Shown: positions 1 through 6,620, numbered from the stretch's first letter. The stretch is 10,748 nucleotides of DNA from Georgenia sp. (GCA_027322565.1 DAHVRG010000076.1:1-10748); one strand, 5' to 3'. Notes: a model not told the origin generated them from the sequence alone. Numbers and translations are program-made.

Positions 1-65
1 GCGCTCGTCTACCCGTATGCTGTACGAGGTTCTGGGGCGCCACGGCGTCACGGGCGTCCGAACGG
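1..65 (+). promoter_or_regulatory. Upstream region of tRNA cluster, possible -10 box
   Basis: No convincing coding sequence is visible in this short stretch; all three forward frames give unrecognisable peptides. A TATGCT hexamer at 16-21 fits the actinobacterial TAnnnT pattern of a -10 box and would put a start near 28, about 38 nt before tRNA-Glu. The matching -35 box would lie outside the window, so this cannot be tested here. Confidence 0.25.
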
Positions 66-138
66 GCCCCCATCGTCTAGCGGCCTAGGACCCCGCCCTT
101 TCACGGCGGTAGCACGGGTTCGAATCCCGTTGGGGGTG
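66..138 (+). tRNA. tRNA-Glu (anticodon UUC)
   Basis: A full 73-nt cloverleaf. The acceptor stem pairs 66-72 (GCCCCCA) with 131-137 (TGGGGGT), with a G-U first pair and discriminator G138. The anticodon stem CCGCC/GGCGG (93-97, 105-109) encloses the loop CTTTCAC, giving anticodon TTC at 100-102. The T-arm has the canonical GGTTCGAATCC core. CCA is not encoded (the next bases are CGA), so it must be added by the CCA-adding enzyme. It decodes GAA and GAG by wobble. It is first in a Glu-Asp-Phe cluster and no terminator separates it from tRNA-Asp, so one precursor transcript is likely. Confidence 0.96.
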
Positions 139-181
139 CGAACAGCAAGGATCGAGGAAGAGCAGTACAGCCTCACCACGA

Positions 182-255
182 GGCCCCGTAGCGCAGTTGG
201 TTAGCGCGCCGCCCTGTCACGGCGGAGGTCGCGGGTTCAAGTCCCGTCTGGGTCG
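182..255 (+). tRNA. tRNA-Asp (anticodon GUC)
   Basis: A 74-nt cloverleaf with anticodon GTC at 216-218, in the loop CTGTCAC between CCGCC and GGCGG. The T-arm is GCGGG/CCCGT around TTCAAGT. The acceptor stem pairs 182-188 (GGCCCCG) with 248-254 (CTGGGTC), discriminator G255. The sixth pair (C187 against T249, tRNA positions 6 and 67) is a C-U mismatch; a G at 249 would restore a perfect stem. CCA is not encoded. It lies 43 nt after tRNA-Glu and is followed at once by a strong hairpin. Identity is secure; the mismatch may be a real variant or a base-call error. Confidence 0.95.
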
Positions 256-260
256 CGGCG

Positions 261-292
261 GAAGGCCCGGTCAGAACACTGGCCGGGCCTTC
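261..292 (+). terminator. Stem-loop between tRNA-Asp and tRNA-Phe
   Basis: A 14-bp stem, 261-274 against 279-292, with one T-G pair and loop AACA. No T-run follows, as is common for GC-rich actinobacterial hairpins. It starts 5 nt after tRNA-Asp. It may end the Glu-Asp transcript or act as a processing signal between tRNAs; sequence alone does not decide. Confidence 0.6.
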
Positions 293-300
293 GCTCACCA

Positions 301-373
301 GGCTCTGTAGCTCAGTTGGTAGAGCGTTCGACTGAAAATCGAAAGGTCGCCGGATCGACGCCGGCCGGAGCCA
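301..373 (+). tRNA. tRNA-Phe (anticodon GAA)
   Basis: A 73-nt cloverleaf. The acceptor GGCTCTG (301-307) pairs with CGGAGCC (366-372), discriminator A373. The anticodon stem TTCGA/TCGAA (327-331, 339-343) holds the loop CTGAAAA, anticodon GAA at 334-336. The T-stem GCCGG/CCGGC encloses ATCGACG, so tRNA position 54 is A (base 354) rather than the near-universal T. CCA is not encoded (the next bases are CCC). Last gene of the cluster, followed by a perfect 14-bp hairpin. Confidence 0.95.
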
Positions 374-379
374 CCCCAA

Positions 380-411
380 GTCGAAGCCCCCGGTCCGCCG
401 GGGGCTTCGAC
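380..411 (+). terminator. Terminator after tRNA-Phe
   Basis: A perfect 14-bp inverted repeat, 380-393 against 398-411, with loop TCCG, beginning 7 nt after the tRNA. GC-rich with a mixed outer end and no T-run. Its position directly behind the last tRNA makes it the likely end of the cluster transcript; being symmetric it could also stop transcripts from the convergent exeM-like gene. Confidence 0.75.
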
Positions 412-430
412 GTATCCGGGTGGCGGCACC

Positions 431-451
431 GGTGTCGGGTGCCCCGACACC
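431..451. terminator. Intergenic stem-loop, overlaps the next hairpin
   Basis: A perfect 9-bp stem GGTGTCGGG (431-439) with CCCGACACC (443-451) around a 3-nt loop. Its last four bases (448-451) are also the outer arm of the larger hairpin at 448-491, so the two cannot both be fully formed. It probably belongs to the bidirectional termination zone between the tRNA cluster and the convergent secreted nuclease gene. Confidence 0.45.
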
Positions 452-491
452 TCGGGGCCCCGCACCCGGTGTGGTGCGAGGCCCCGAGGTG
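448..491 (-). terminator. Terminator of the exeM-like gene
   Basis: A long hairpin: 12 bp (448-459 with 480-491), one C/A mismatch, then 6 bp (461-466 with 473-478) around a 6-nt loop. It starts 4 nt beyond the stop codon of the large minus-strand gene, where an intrinsic terminator is expected. No U-run follows in the minus-strand transcript. Confidence 0.7.
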
Positions 492-495
492 GGGT

Positions 496-3400
496 TCACC
501 CGAGCTTCTCGAGCAGGCTCCTGGCAAGGCCGAGCAGCGCGCTCTGGGCACCCGGCGAGAGGGTGTCCGGACGCTTCGGGTTCTCCAGGTGGCGGACGAA
601 CCGCTCGACGGCGTTGGTCGCCGGCCCCGTCCGACCGCCCTCGAGGTGCTTCTTCGCCTGGTCCAGGGCGTTGGTGAGCTGGTTCGCGATCGGACCCGCG
701 ACCTCACCGCCGGCCACGTAGCCGGAGAGGAGCTGCTCCAGCCGGGCGAGGACGTCGGCGGGCTCCTCCGGCTCGTCGGTCGCCTCGACGGTGACCGGAA
801 CCCGGATGGTGGTGCCGCTGGGTGCGGCCTCCATCTCGAGGGTGTACTCGCCGTCCAGGTCCTCTGGGACCGTGAAGGTCACCGTCGCCGCGCCGTCGGT
901 GACGGTCGCGGTGTGCACGGCGGTCCGGCGCTCACCGTCTGCCCCGACGAGGTAGACGGAGAGCTCGGTGTTGGTCGGGCTGCCGAGTGAGGTGAGGTCG
1001 AGCCTGCGCACCTCGAAGGAGGTCTCCTCGCCGGCGACCAGCTCCGAGGGCAGCGGCGTGACGACGGTCGCCCGCCGCGCGAAGTCCGGGGACAGCGGCG
1101 AGCTCTGCGCGATGTAGCTCATCCAGGCGTCGCGGTCCAGCAGACCGGTCTGCTGGACGTCGGTGGCCTCCGCGAAGGTGGTGAAGTTGTCACCCCCCTC
1201 GGCGAGGAAGGAGAACGTCCCGATCCGATACTCGCCGTCCAGGTCGATCGGCTCCCCGTCGATCGTCACCGAGGTGATGTGCTCCCCGCGCTCGGCGTCC
1301 GGGTCGAATGTGTAGGTCACGTTGTCCGAGAGGCCGAGGTGCAGGAAGCTGCGCGAGGCCGACTCCGGCTGCCACTGCTGCTCGAGCACGTCCACGAACT
1401 GCTGACCCGTGAGGGTGAGGGTCCACAGGTCGTTGAGGAAGGGCAGGACGGCGTTCGCCTCGGCGAAGGTGATGTCACCCGCGTAGAGCTCGGCCCGCAG
1501 CCCCCCGGGGTTGACGACCCCGATCTCGGCGCCGCCGAAGTTCTCCGCACTCAGCTCGGCGACGAGGGCGTTGGCCACGAGGTTGCCCAGGGTCGACTCA
1601 CTCCCGCGGTCGTCCCGGACGGGGCTGCCGTCCTCGCCGGTCGTGTGCGCCGTCGTGATGTCGGCGGTCGCCGACCCGACGACCTCGCTGCCGATCTCCT
1701 CGGCCCGCTCGAGGGCGGCGTCGAGGATCGTCCTGACCGCGGCGACGCGCGGGTAGGACGCGATGAGCTCGTCCATCGGGGTGGCCGACGGGGGGACGTT
1801 GCGCCGCTCGTAGTCGATCACGTCACCGCTCGCGCGGTCCACGGTGAGCACCACCTGCGAGACGTACTCGCCGTAGCTCTCCCCCTGGACCACCGGGCGG
1901 GTGCTGCCGTCCTCGGTACCGGGGACGGGGCCGTCCCAGGCGTACACCTTGTGGGTGTGGCCGTTGAAGATGGCGTCGACCTCCGCGCTCGTGTCGTTGA
2001 CGATGTGCGCGAAGATCTCGCTGCTCGCCACCTCCTCCTCGAGGGTCGAGGAGCTCTCGTCGAAGCCGGCACCCTCGTGGTACGCGGCGACGATGACGTC
2101 GGCCTCGCCGTTGGCCTCGTCCCCGTCGCTGAGCTGCGCGGCGACGCGGTTGACCGCCTCGACCGGGTCACCGAACCGCAGGTCGGCGATGCCGCCGGGC
2201 CGCACGAGCGTCGGCGTCTCCTGGGTGACGGCACCGATGATCGCCACGGTCAGGCCCTCGACCTCGGCGGTCGCGTACTCCGGTAGGGCCGGCTCGCCGG
2301 TCACCCGGTCATAGACATTCGCCCCGAGGTGCGGGAAGTCGGCCCAGTCACTCACCTGGCCGGTGAGGTTGGCGAAGCCGCCGTCGAACTCGTGGTTGCC
2401 GACGGCCGAGGCCGTGAGGTCCAGGGCGTTGAGGATCTCGACGGTGGGGCGGTCCTCCTGGAGGGAGGAGGTGAACAGCGAGGCGCCGATGTTGTCACCG
2501 GAGGAGAGGAAGAGGGTGTTCTCCTCCCCGCCGGCGGCGCGGAGCTCCTCGATGGTGCCCGCGAAGGCGAGGGTGTCGTTGCTGGTGCCGTCCTCGCTGT
2601 AGTCGAACAGCCGACCGTGGAAGTCGTTGATCCCCAGCAGGTTGATGTCGACCGTCGTCGGGTCGGCGTCCTCGACCAGGTCGATCCCGACGAGGATCGG
2701 GTCGTGGTCGCTGGACCGGTACGGAGAGTCGTCGTGGAAGTCCGTGACGTTGTAGTTGTACCGGCTGTACTCGAAGGCGATCGACTCGTAGGCGTTGATG
2801 TTCCAGATGTCTGCCCCGGTCACCGCGGCCGTGGCCGCCTCGCTGGCGAGCACGTGGTCGAGGGAGCCGACCCGCGAGTCGAAGGAGTAGGTCGACTCCT
2901 CCGTCATCGTCTGGGCGATGTTGGTGTAGTCCGCCCCGTAGAAGACCTGCATCGGGTCCTCCTGGGTGTAGGAGTTGAAGTCACCCACGAGGAAGACGAG
3001 GTCGGTGCCGACGGTCTCGGCGACGTCGTCGGCGAACTCGACGAGCGCCTCCGCCTGGGCGACCCGGTCCGCGTTCGACGCGCCCTGGCCGTCCCCGCTG
3101 TCCTCGTTGCCCGGTCCGCTGCCCGAACCCTTCGACTTGAAGTGGTTGTTGATGACGACGAACGTGTCGGCGTCCTCGACCACCTCGCCGTCCTCGCCGA
3201 GGAGCGCGAACTCCTGGGCCATCGGCTCCCGGGCGTTGGCAAAGGCGGTGTTGCCGACGAGGATCGTCGTCTCGCCCTCCGGCTGGACCGCCCCGGAGCG
3301 GTAGATGAAGGCGTTGCGGATGACGTCCTCGTCGGCCGGGAAGTCCTCCGGCGAGCCGACGTAGTCCCAGGTGCCCGCGCCGGCGTCCGCGTTGAGCGCG

Positions 3401-5241
3401 TCGACGAGGTCGGCCAGCGCGTGGTCACGGTCCTCAGGTGCGTTGCCGGGGACGAAGCTGATGGAGTTCTCGATCTCCTGGAGGGCCACGACATCAGCGT
3501 CCAGCGCGTTGACCGCCGTGACGATCTTCTCCGTCTGGCGGGCGAGGTTGGCCTCGTCGTAGGCACCGCGGACGTCGCAGCTGCGCGCCGTCGTCGGGTT
3601 GCCCTCACGGTCACCGAAGAAGCCGCAGCCGGCCTCGTCGACGCCCAGGCTGGTGAAGTAGTTCAGCACGTTGAAGGTCGCCAGCGTGACGTCCCCGCCG
3701 ACCTCGGCCGGTGCCTCGGGCCGGGTGTTCTCCCAGCTGATCGGCTGGACGTCGGCCGCGTTGGCGCCGGTGAGGCGGGTCTGCGGCTGGAAGGCCCAGG
3801 TGGAGTCCTGGTTGGCGATCGTGCGCCGGAAGTCGAGGATGACCGGCCCCTCGAACTCCACGGATGCGCCGGTGCGGACGGGGTTGTCCGGGTCGAGGTA
3901 GGCGACCGGCGTCCTGTGGTCCTCGAAGTTGAAGTTGGTCCAGTCGTGGCTGGAGCCGTCGTCCATCCGGATCTCGCGGTCGGCGTTCGCGGCGACGAAG
4001 GCGTCGTAGGCCGCGGCGTCCACGCCGCGCGGGCGGATGACGTCGGTCGGCTGACGCAGCGGCTCGTCACCGGCGGCCAGGCCCACCCAGCCGAACCGGT
4101 TGGTGTGGTACGTGTCCGTGACGGTGAAGTCGCCCTGTGGGGCGATGAGCATGCCTTCGAAGGGCTCCCGCTCGTCGACGCCGGGCAGCTCGATCGCGGC
4201 CGGGACCGGGGCCTCGACCTCCTCGTCGAGCACCCGGAAGCTCGCGGCCTGGACCTGGGTGAGACCGAAGTACTCCCCGGCGGTACCGGTCACCTCGACG
4301 TAGTCGCCGATCTCGACACCGGCGGCCAGGCCGCTGCCGCCACCGAAGACAAAGATGCCGTGGGAGGCGTCGTGGCCCTCCAGGTCCGCGCCGGTGCCGG
4401 GGGTCTGGATGAAGGCGCCGTTGAAGCCGCCCTCGGGGTAGACCCCGGTGACGACGCCGCGGGTGGTGACGGCCTGCCCCTCGAGCGGGGTCGCCTCACC
4501 CGTGCCCTGGATCTCGGCGATCGGGACGACCTCGCCCGGCTCGGGCCCCGGCTCCTCGCCGCCGCCGCCCGTCTCGCCGGCAGAGTTCACCGGGGTGGGG
4601 GTCGGCGTGATGGAGAAGTCGGCCCGGTTGTCGTCGGTGTCGACGCCGCCGGTCCGGGTGATCGACTGGGGAGTGCTGTTCGCGCCGGAGGTCTGCGCCG
4701 TGCCGCTGCCCTCCCAGGTGTTGCTGCTGCCGTAGCCGACGAGGTCGACGATGCGGTCGTCCTCGACCTGCGTGACGTCGCCGGCAGGCAGCGAGATCGG
4801 AGCACTGCCCTCGATGAGCGCCACCGTGCCGTTGGAGCCCTGCATGTTGAGCCCGGTGTCGGACACGTCGGGGGCGGGCAGAGCCTCACCGGTGCCGCCG
4901 TTCGAGCCACCTCCGATGAGGTAGTAGCCCCCGGGAGGGACCGATCCGCTGAGCGCCGTGACGCGCGCCCCCGTCCCGGTCGCCGACTGGTACTGCAGGC
5001 TCATCCCGTCCAGGGAGACGGCTTCCTCGGTGGGGTTGTACAGCTCGACGAACTTGTTGGTGTACCGCTGGTTCGCGCTCCCACCACGCGCGTACAGCTC
5101 GTTGATGACGACGTCGGACCCATCAGGTACCGCGGCGGCCGGCGTGGCAGCGACGATAGGGGCGATGACGAGGGAGAGGACTCCGACCGCGGCCACACCT
5201 CCCCGACGACGAATGGTGGACCCACGGGGGAATCGGGACAA
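496..5241 (-). CDS. Secreted ExeM/NucH-type nuclease fused to 5'-nucleotidase
   Basis: A 1581-residue secreted protein predicted to cut extracellular DNA and then dephosphorylate nucleotides. Domains in order: signal peptide (RRR, hydrophobic core, cleavage after A37); lamin-tail-like domain (about 43-165); Pro/Gly/Glu-rich linker; OB-like domain as in YhcR nucleases (about 240-355); endonuclease/exonuclease/phosphatase (EEP) domain (about 517-851) with N524, E589, H700, D754/N756 and H846; 5'-nucleotidase metallophosphatase domain with D873/H875, GDN at 915-917, N949-H950, H1055, and H1095/H1097; its C-terminal nucleotide-binding domain, with NPGGLR at N1244 and GGDNF near D1351; FIMAH helical tail (about 1495-1578). 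All expected metal ligands are present. No LPXTG or C-terminal membrane anchor is seen. The start is set at TTG 5241: AAGGAG lies 6 nt upstream and the signal peptide follows at once, while the in-frame GTG at 5298 has no ribosome site. Single-gene transcript. Family assignment is firm; substrate range is inferred. Confidence 0.93.
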   Translation of the reverse strand: MSRFPRGSTIRRRGGVAAVGVLSLVIAPIVAATPAAAVPDGSDVVINELYARGGSANQRYTNKFVELYNPTEEAVSLDGMSLQYQSATGTGARVTALSGSVPPGGYYLIGGGSNGGTGEALPAPDVSDTGLNMQGSNGTVALIEGSAPISLPAGDVTQVEDDRIVDLVGYGSSNTWEGSGTAQTSGANSTPQSITRTGGVDTDDNRADFSITPTPTPVNSAGETGGGGEEPGPEPGEVVPIAEIQGTGEATPLEGQAVTTRGVVTGVYPEGGFNGAFIQTPGTGADLEGHDASHGIFVFGGGSGLAAGVEIGDYVEVTGTAGEYFGLTQVQAASFRVLDEEVEAPVPAAIELPGVDEREPFEGMLIAPQGDFTVTDTYHTNRFGWVGLAAGDEPLRQPTDVIRPRGVDAAAYDAFVAANADREIRMDDGSSHDWTNFNFEDHRTPVAYLDPDNPVRTGASVEFEGPVILDFRRTIANQDSTWAFQPQTRLTGANAADVQPISWENTRPEAPAEVGGDVTLATFNVLNYFTSLGVDEAGCGFFGDREGNPTTARSCDVRGAYDEANLARQTEKIVTAVNALDADVVALQEIENSISFVPGNAPEDRDHALADLVDALNADAGAGTWDYVGSPEDFPADEDVIRNAFIYRSGAVQPEGETTILVGNTAFANAREPMAQEFALLGEDGEVVEDADTFVVINNHFKSKGSGSGPGNEDSGDGQGASNADRVAQAEALVEFADDVAETVGTDLVFLVGDFNSYTQEDPMQVFYGADYTNIAQTMTEESTYSFDSRVGSLDHVLASEAATAAVTGADIWNINAYESIAFEYSRYNYNVTDFHDDSPYRSSDHDPILVGIDLVEDADPTTVDINLLGINDFHGRLFDYSEDGTSNDTLAFAGTIEELRAAGGEENTLFLSSGDNIGASLFTSSLQEDRPTVEILNALDLTASAVGNHEFDGGFANLTGQVSDWADFPHLGANVYDRVTGEPALPEYATAEVEGLTVAIIGAVTQETPTLVRPGGIADLRFGDPVEAVNRVAAQLSDGDEANGEADVIVAAYHEGAGFDESSSTLEEEVASSEIFAHIVNDTSAEVDAIFNGHTHKVYAWDGPVPGTEDGSTRPVVQGESYGEYVSQVVLTVDRASGDVIDYERRNVPPSATPMDELIASYPRVAAVRTILDAALERAEEIGSEVVGSATADITTAHTTGEDGSPVRDDRGSESTLGNLVANALVAELSAENFGGAEIGVVNPGGLRAELYAGDITFAEANAVLPFLNDLWTLTLTGQQFVDVLEQQWQPESASRSFLHLGLSDNVTYTFDPDAERGEHITSVTIDGEPIDLDGEYRIGTFSFLAEGGDNFTTFAEATDVQQTGLLDRDAWMSYIAQSSPLSPDFARRATVVTPLPSELVAGEETSFEVRRLDLTSLGSPTNTELSVYLVGADGERRTAVHTATVTDGAATVTFTVPEDLDGEYTLEMEAAPSGTTIRVPVTVEATDEPEEPADVLARLEQLLSGYVAGGEVAGPIANQLTNALDQAKKHLEGGRTGPATNAVERFVRHLENPKRPDTLSPGAQSALLGLARSLLEKLG

Positions 5242-5276
5242 GATCTTCTCCTTCTCCGGCTGCGCCGGTGCATATC

Positions 5277-5302
5277 CGGTGTGCGCCACGTCGAGCACAC
5301 CG
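5277..5302 (-). repeat. 8-bp inverted repeat in exeM leader
   Basis: CGGTGTGC (5277-5284) and GCACACCG (5295-5302) form a perfect inverted repeat with a 10-nt spacer. It lies between the predicted transcription start (about 5316) and the ribosome site (5248-5257) of the large nuclease gene. It could be a leader-RNA hairpin or a repressor operator. Confidence 0.5.
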
Positions 5303-5306
5303 CGGA

Positions 5307-5341
5307 GGGGTCAAGCGACCCCATCATGTGGCACAAGCCAC
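5307..5341. repeat. Two short palindromes flanking exeM -10 box
   Basis: GGGGTC/GACCCC (5307-5312, 5317-5322, loop AAGC) spans the predicted start point. GTGGC/GCCAC (5328-5332, 5337-5341, loop ACAA) overlaps the last base of the -10 box and lies in the -10/-35 spacer of the predicted exeM promoter. Placement fits operator sites, but short GC-rich palindromes also arise by chance. Confidence 0.4.
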
Positions 5342-5352
5342 TTCCACGTCAA
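5323..5352 (-). promoter_or_regulatory. Predicted sigma-A-type promoter of exeM-like gene
   Basis: On the minus strand, TTGACG (5352-5347; five of six consensus bases) is followed after 18 nt by CATGAT (5328-5323; four of six). The start would be near 5316, leaving a leader of about 75 nt. It is the best promoter match in the 5242-5527 intergenic region. For the divergent plus-strand gene I see no equally good match. Confidence 0.5.
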
Positions 5353-5527
5353 CGTCTCACCTGCCGAGACACGGACAATTCACCCGGAAGTCGTCATCCG
5401 GCCACGTCCGGGGCCTGCCCGACGACGTCGCCGGGGCGGAACGACGTGCAACCCGCGGCGATGACGGCAATCATAGGGGCTGCACGAGCACCACGACGGC
5501 GCCATGGCGCGGAGAAGAGGGAGACGC

Positions 5528-5959
5528 GTGAGTACAGCGGGACCCCAAGAGCCCCTGGCGGGCGACCAGTCAGCAGCGCGCCCCACCGTCGGAGAGCTCG
5601 TCGCGCGGATCTCCGACCAGTTCTCGCGCATCCTGCGCGGCGAGCTCGAGCTCATCCAGATCAAGGCCGCCGAGAAGGCGAAGAAGGTCGGTGCGGGTGC
5701 GGCGATGTTCGCCGTCGCCGCCCTCCTCGGGTTCTTCGCCCTCGCGGTGTTCATCACCGCGGCCGTCCTCGGGCTCGCCGAGGCGCTCCCCGCCTGGCTG
5801 TCGGCGCTCATCATCGGCGTCGTCCTGCTCATCATCGCGGGCATCTTCGCCCTCGTCGGCAAGAAGCTGCTGGAGTCCGGCGAGGCCCCCTCCGCCGAGG
5901 AGGCGAAGGCCAACCTCAAGGCCGACATCGACGCCGTGAAGAAGGGGCTCAGGTCATGA
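5528..5959 (+). CDS. Phage holin family protein (holin-X/DUF1469-like)
   Basis: A 143-residue membrane protein of the actinobacterial holin-X superfamily III type (PF07332). A polar, partly helical N-terminus (about 1-53, with GELVARISDQFSRILRGELE) precedes two hydrophobic helices (about 56-83 and 89-111) and a charged C-terminal tail rich in Lys, Glu and Ala. GTG 5528 is preferred because AGGGAG lies 4 nt upstream; an in-frame ATG at 5504 has no ribosome site. It overlaps the DUF3618 gene by ATGA, implying translational coupling. Despite the name, these proteins are ordinary chromosomal genes in actinomycetes, usually beside DUF3618, and no phage gene is near. Role in the envelope is not established; lysis function is not supported here. 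Confidence 0.88.
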   Translation: MSTAGPQEPLAGDQSAARPTVGELVARISDQFSRILRGELELIQIKAAEKAKKVGAGAAMFAVAALLGFFALAVFITAAVLGLAEALPAWLSALIIGVVLLIIAGIFALVGKKLLESGEAPSAEEAKANLKADIDAVKKGLRS

Positions 5960-6273
5960 GTGGCCAGGAGAAGCGCACACCCGAGCAGATCCAGGCGGAC
6001 CTCGCCCGCACGCGGGAGGAGCTGGCGCGGTCGGTGGACGAGCTGAGCACCCGGCTCGACCCCCGCGTCCAGCTCGAGGAGACGAAGGCCAACCTCCGGG
6101 CGGCGCTGGGCCGCGCGACGGAGTCGGCCCAGCAGGCCGCGAAGAGCGCGCAGGCGAAGGCGCAGGCCCTCGTCGACGACGCCAAGGCCGGCGACCCGAA
6201 GGCGATCGGCATCTTCGCCGGTGCCGCCGCCACCGCGGTCCTCGCCGTCGTCGCCAAGCGCCGCTCCCGCTGA
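5956..6273 (+). CDS. DUF3618 domain membrane protein
   Basis: A 105-residue protein. The N-terminal half carries the DUF3618 pattern: TPEQIQADLARTREELARSV followed by DELSTRLDPR, an Arg/Glu-rich amphipathic helix. A long Ala/Lys/Gln helix (about 40-78) follows, then one hydrophobic segment (about 83-100) and a terminal KRRSR. This suggests a tail-anchored protein with a cytoplasmic coiled region. The start codon overlaps the stop of the holin-X-like gene (ATGA), so the two form an operon and probably a complex. Function unknown; the pairing is common in actinomycetes. Confidence 0.88.
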   Translation: MSGQEKRTPEQIQADLARTREELARSVDELSTRLDPRVQLEETKANLRAALGRATESAQQAAKSAQAKAQALVDDAKAGDPKAIGIFAGAAATAVLAVVAKRRSR

Positions 6274-6286
6274 GCCCACCTCGCCC

Positions 6287-6307
6287 ACCGGCCGGCAGCG
6301 GCCCGGT
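6287..6307. terminator. Weak hairpin between convergent DUF3618 gene and bldC
   Basis: ACCGGCC (6287-6293) pairs with GGCCCGGT (6300-6307) with one bulged C and a 6-nt loop. It fills the 33-nt gap between the two convergent stops and touches the bldC stop codon. It may serve both transcripts. No T-run and an imperfect stem keep confidence low. Confidence 0.35.
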
Positions 6308-6513
6308 CAGCCCTGCGTGCGCTGCTCCAGCCCGCTGGCGGCGAGGAGCTCATCGACCTCGCTGCGCCGGTAGCGGCGGTGGCCGCCCAGCGTGCGGACG
6401 GCGGAGAGCTTGCCCGCGTTCGCCCACCGGGTCACCGTCTTGGGGTCCACCCGGAACCGGGCCGCCACCTCACCGGGGGTCAGCAGCGTGTCGTCACGAG
6501 CCTGGTCTTCCAT
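6307..6513 (-). CDS. bldC: BldC-family MerR-like DNA-binding regulator
   Basis: A 68-residue protein that is almost entirely a MerR-type winged helix-turn-helix: LLTPGEVAARFRVDPKTVTRW, then AGKLSAVRTLGGHRRYRRSEV. Length and sequence match Streptomyces BldC as I recall it, including the DPKTVTRWA and RTLGGHRRYR blocks. BldC lacks the effector domain of classic MerR proteins and binds direct repeats as head-to-tail oligomers; in Streptomyces it controls entry into development. In a probably non-sporulating relative its targets are unknown. ATG 6513 has GAGGTG 5 nt upstream. It is convergent with the DUF3618 gene and divergent from DUF3073. As I recall, purF, purM, DUF3073 and bldC are also near one another in Streptomyces, which supports orthology. 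Confidence 0.93.
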   Translation of the reverse strand: MEDQARDDTLLTPGEVAARFRVDPKTVTRWANAGKLSAVRTLGGHRRYRRSEVDELLAASGLEQRTQG

Positions 6514-6551
6514 GGGTGCACCTCGGTTCGGTCTCGGCCACGCGCCCCGAG

Positions 6552-6568
6552 CGGACCCAACGGGTCCG
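6552..6568 (-). repeat. 7-bp palindrome in bldC leader
   Basis: CGGACCC (6552-6558), AAC, GGGTCCG (6562-6568): a perfect inverted repeat within the predicted 5' leader of bldC. Possible RNA hairpin or operator; no known binding-site match. Confidence 0.4.
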
Positions 6569-6588
6569 GACGCGTGCGCTTTTCCTCG

Positions 6589-6620
6589 ACGCTAACCCGC
6601 CCGAACCGGGTGAAACCCGG
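6589..6620 (-). promoter_or_regulatory. Candidate bldC promoter with overlapping palindrome
   Basis: On the minus strand TAGCGT (6594-6589) fits the TAnnnT form of a -10 box, with a poor -35 (GGTTTC, 6617-6612) 17 nt away. The palindrome CCGGGT-GAA-ACCCGG (6606-6620) covers that -35, as expected for a repressor or activator site. The rest of the 6514-6811 gap holds the palindrome at 6552-6568 and the leader of the DUF3073 gene. The promoter call is weak; the palindrome is directly visible. Confidence 0.3.

Noticed and set aside
66..373. Integration (att) site at the tRNA genes
   Set aside because: No duplicated tRNA 3' end and no integrase are present in the window.
5242..5298. GTG start at 5298 for the nuclease
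   Set aside because: It has no ribosome site and puts 19 polar residues ahead of the signal peptide, while TTG 5241 has AAGGAG at ideal spacing.
5379..5401. Possible PHO-box direct repeats (TTCACCCGG and GTCATCCGG) upstream of the nuclease gene
   Set aside because: The units are 14 nt apart, not the 11 nt of actinobacterial PHO boxes, and lie upstream of the predicted -35, so the match is not convincing.
5528..5959. Prophage remnant, because of the holin-family protein
   Set aside because: No integrase, terminase, capsid or lysin gene is nearby, and this family is usual on actinomycete chromosomes next to DUF3618.
2329..6273. A 1314-codon plus-strand open frame
   Set aside because: Only its last part (5956-6273) is a real gene. 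The rest is antisense to the nuclease gene and crosses the intergenic and holin regions; its composition is Val/Arg/Gly/Asp-rich with no recognisable domain, typical of GC-rich antisense frames.
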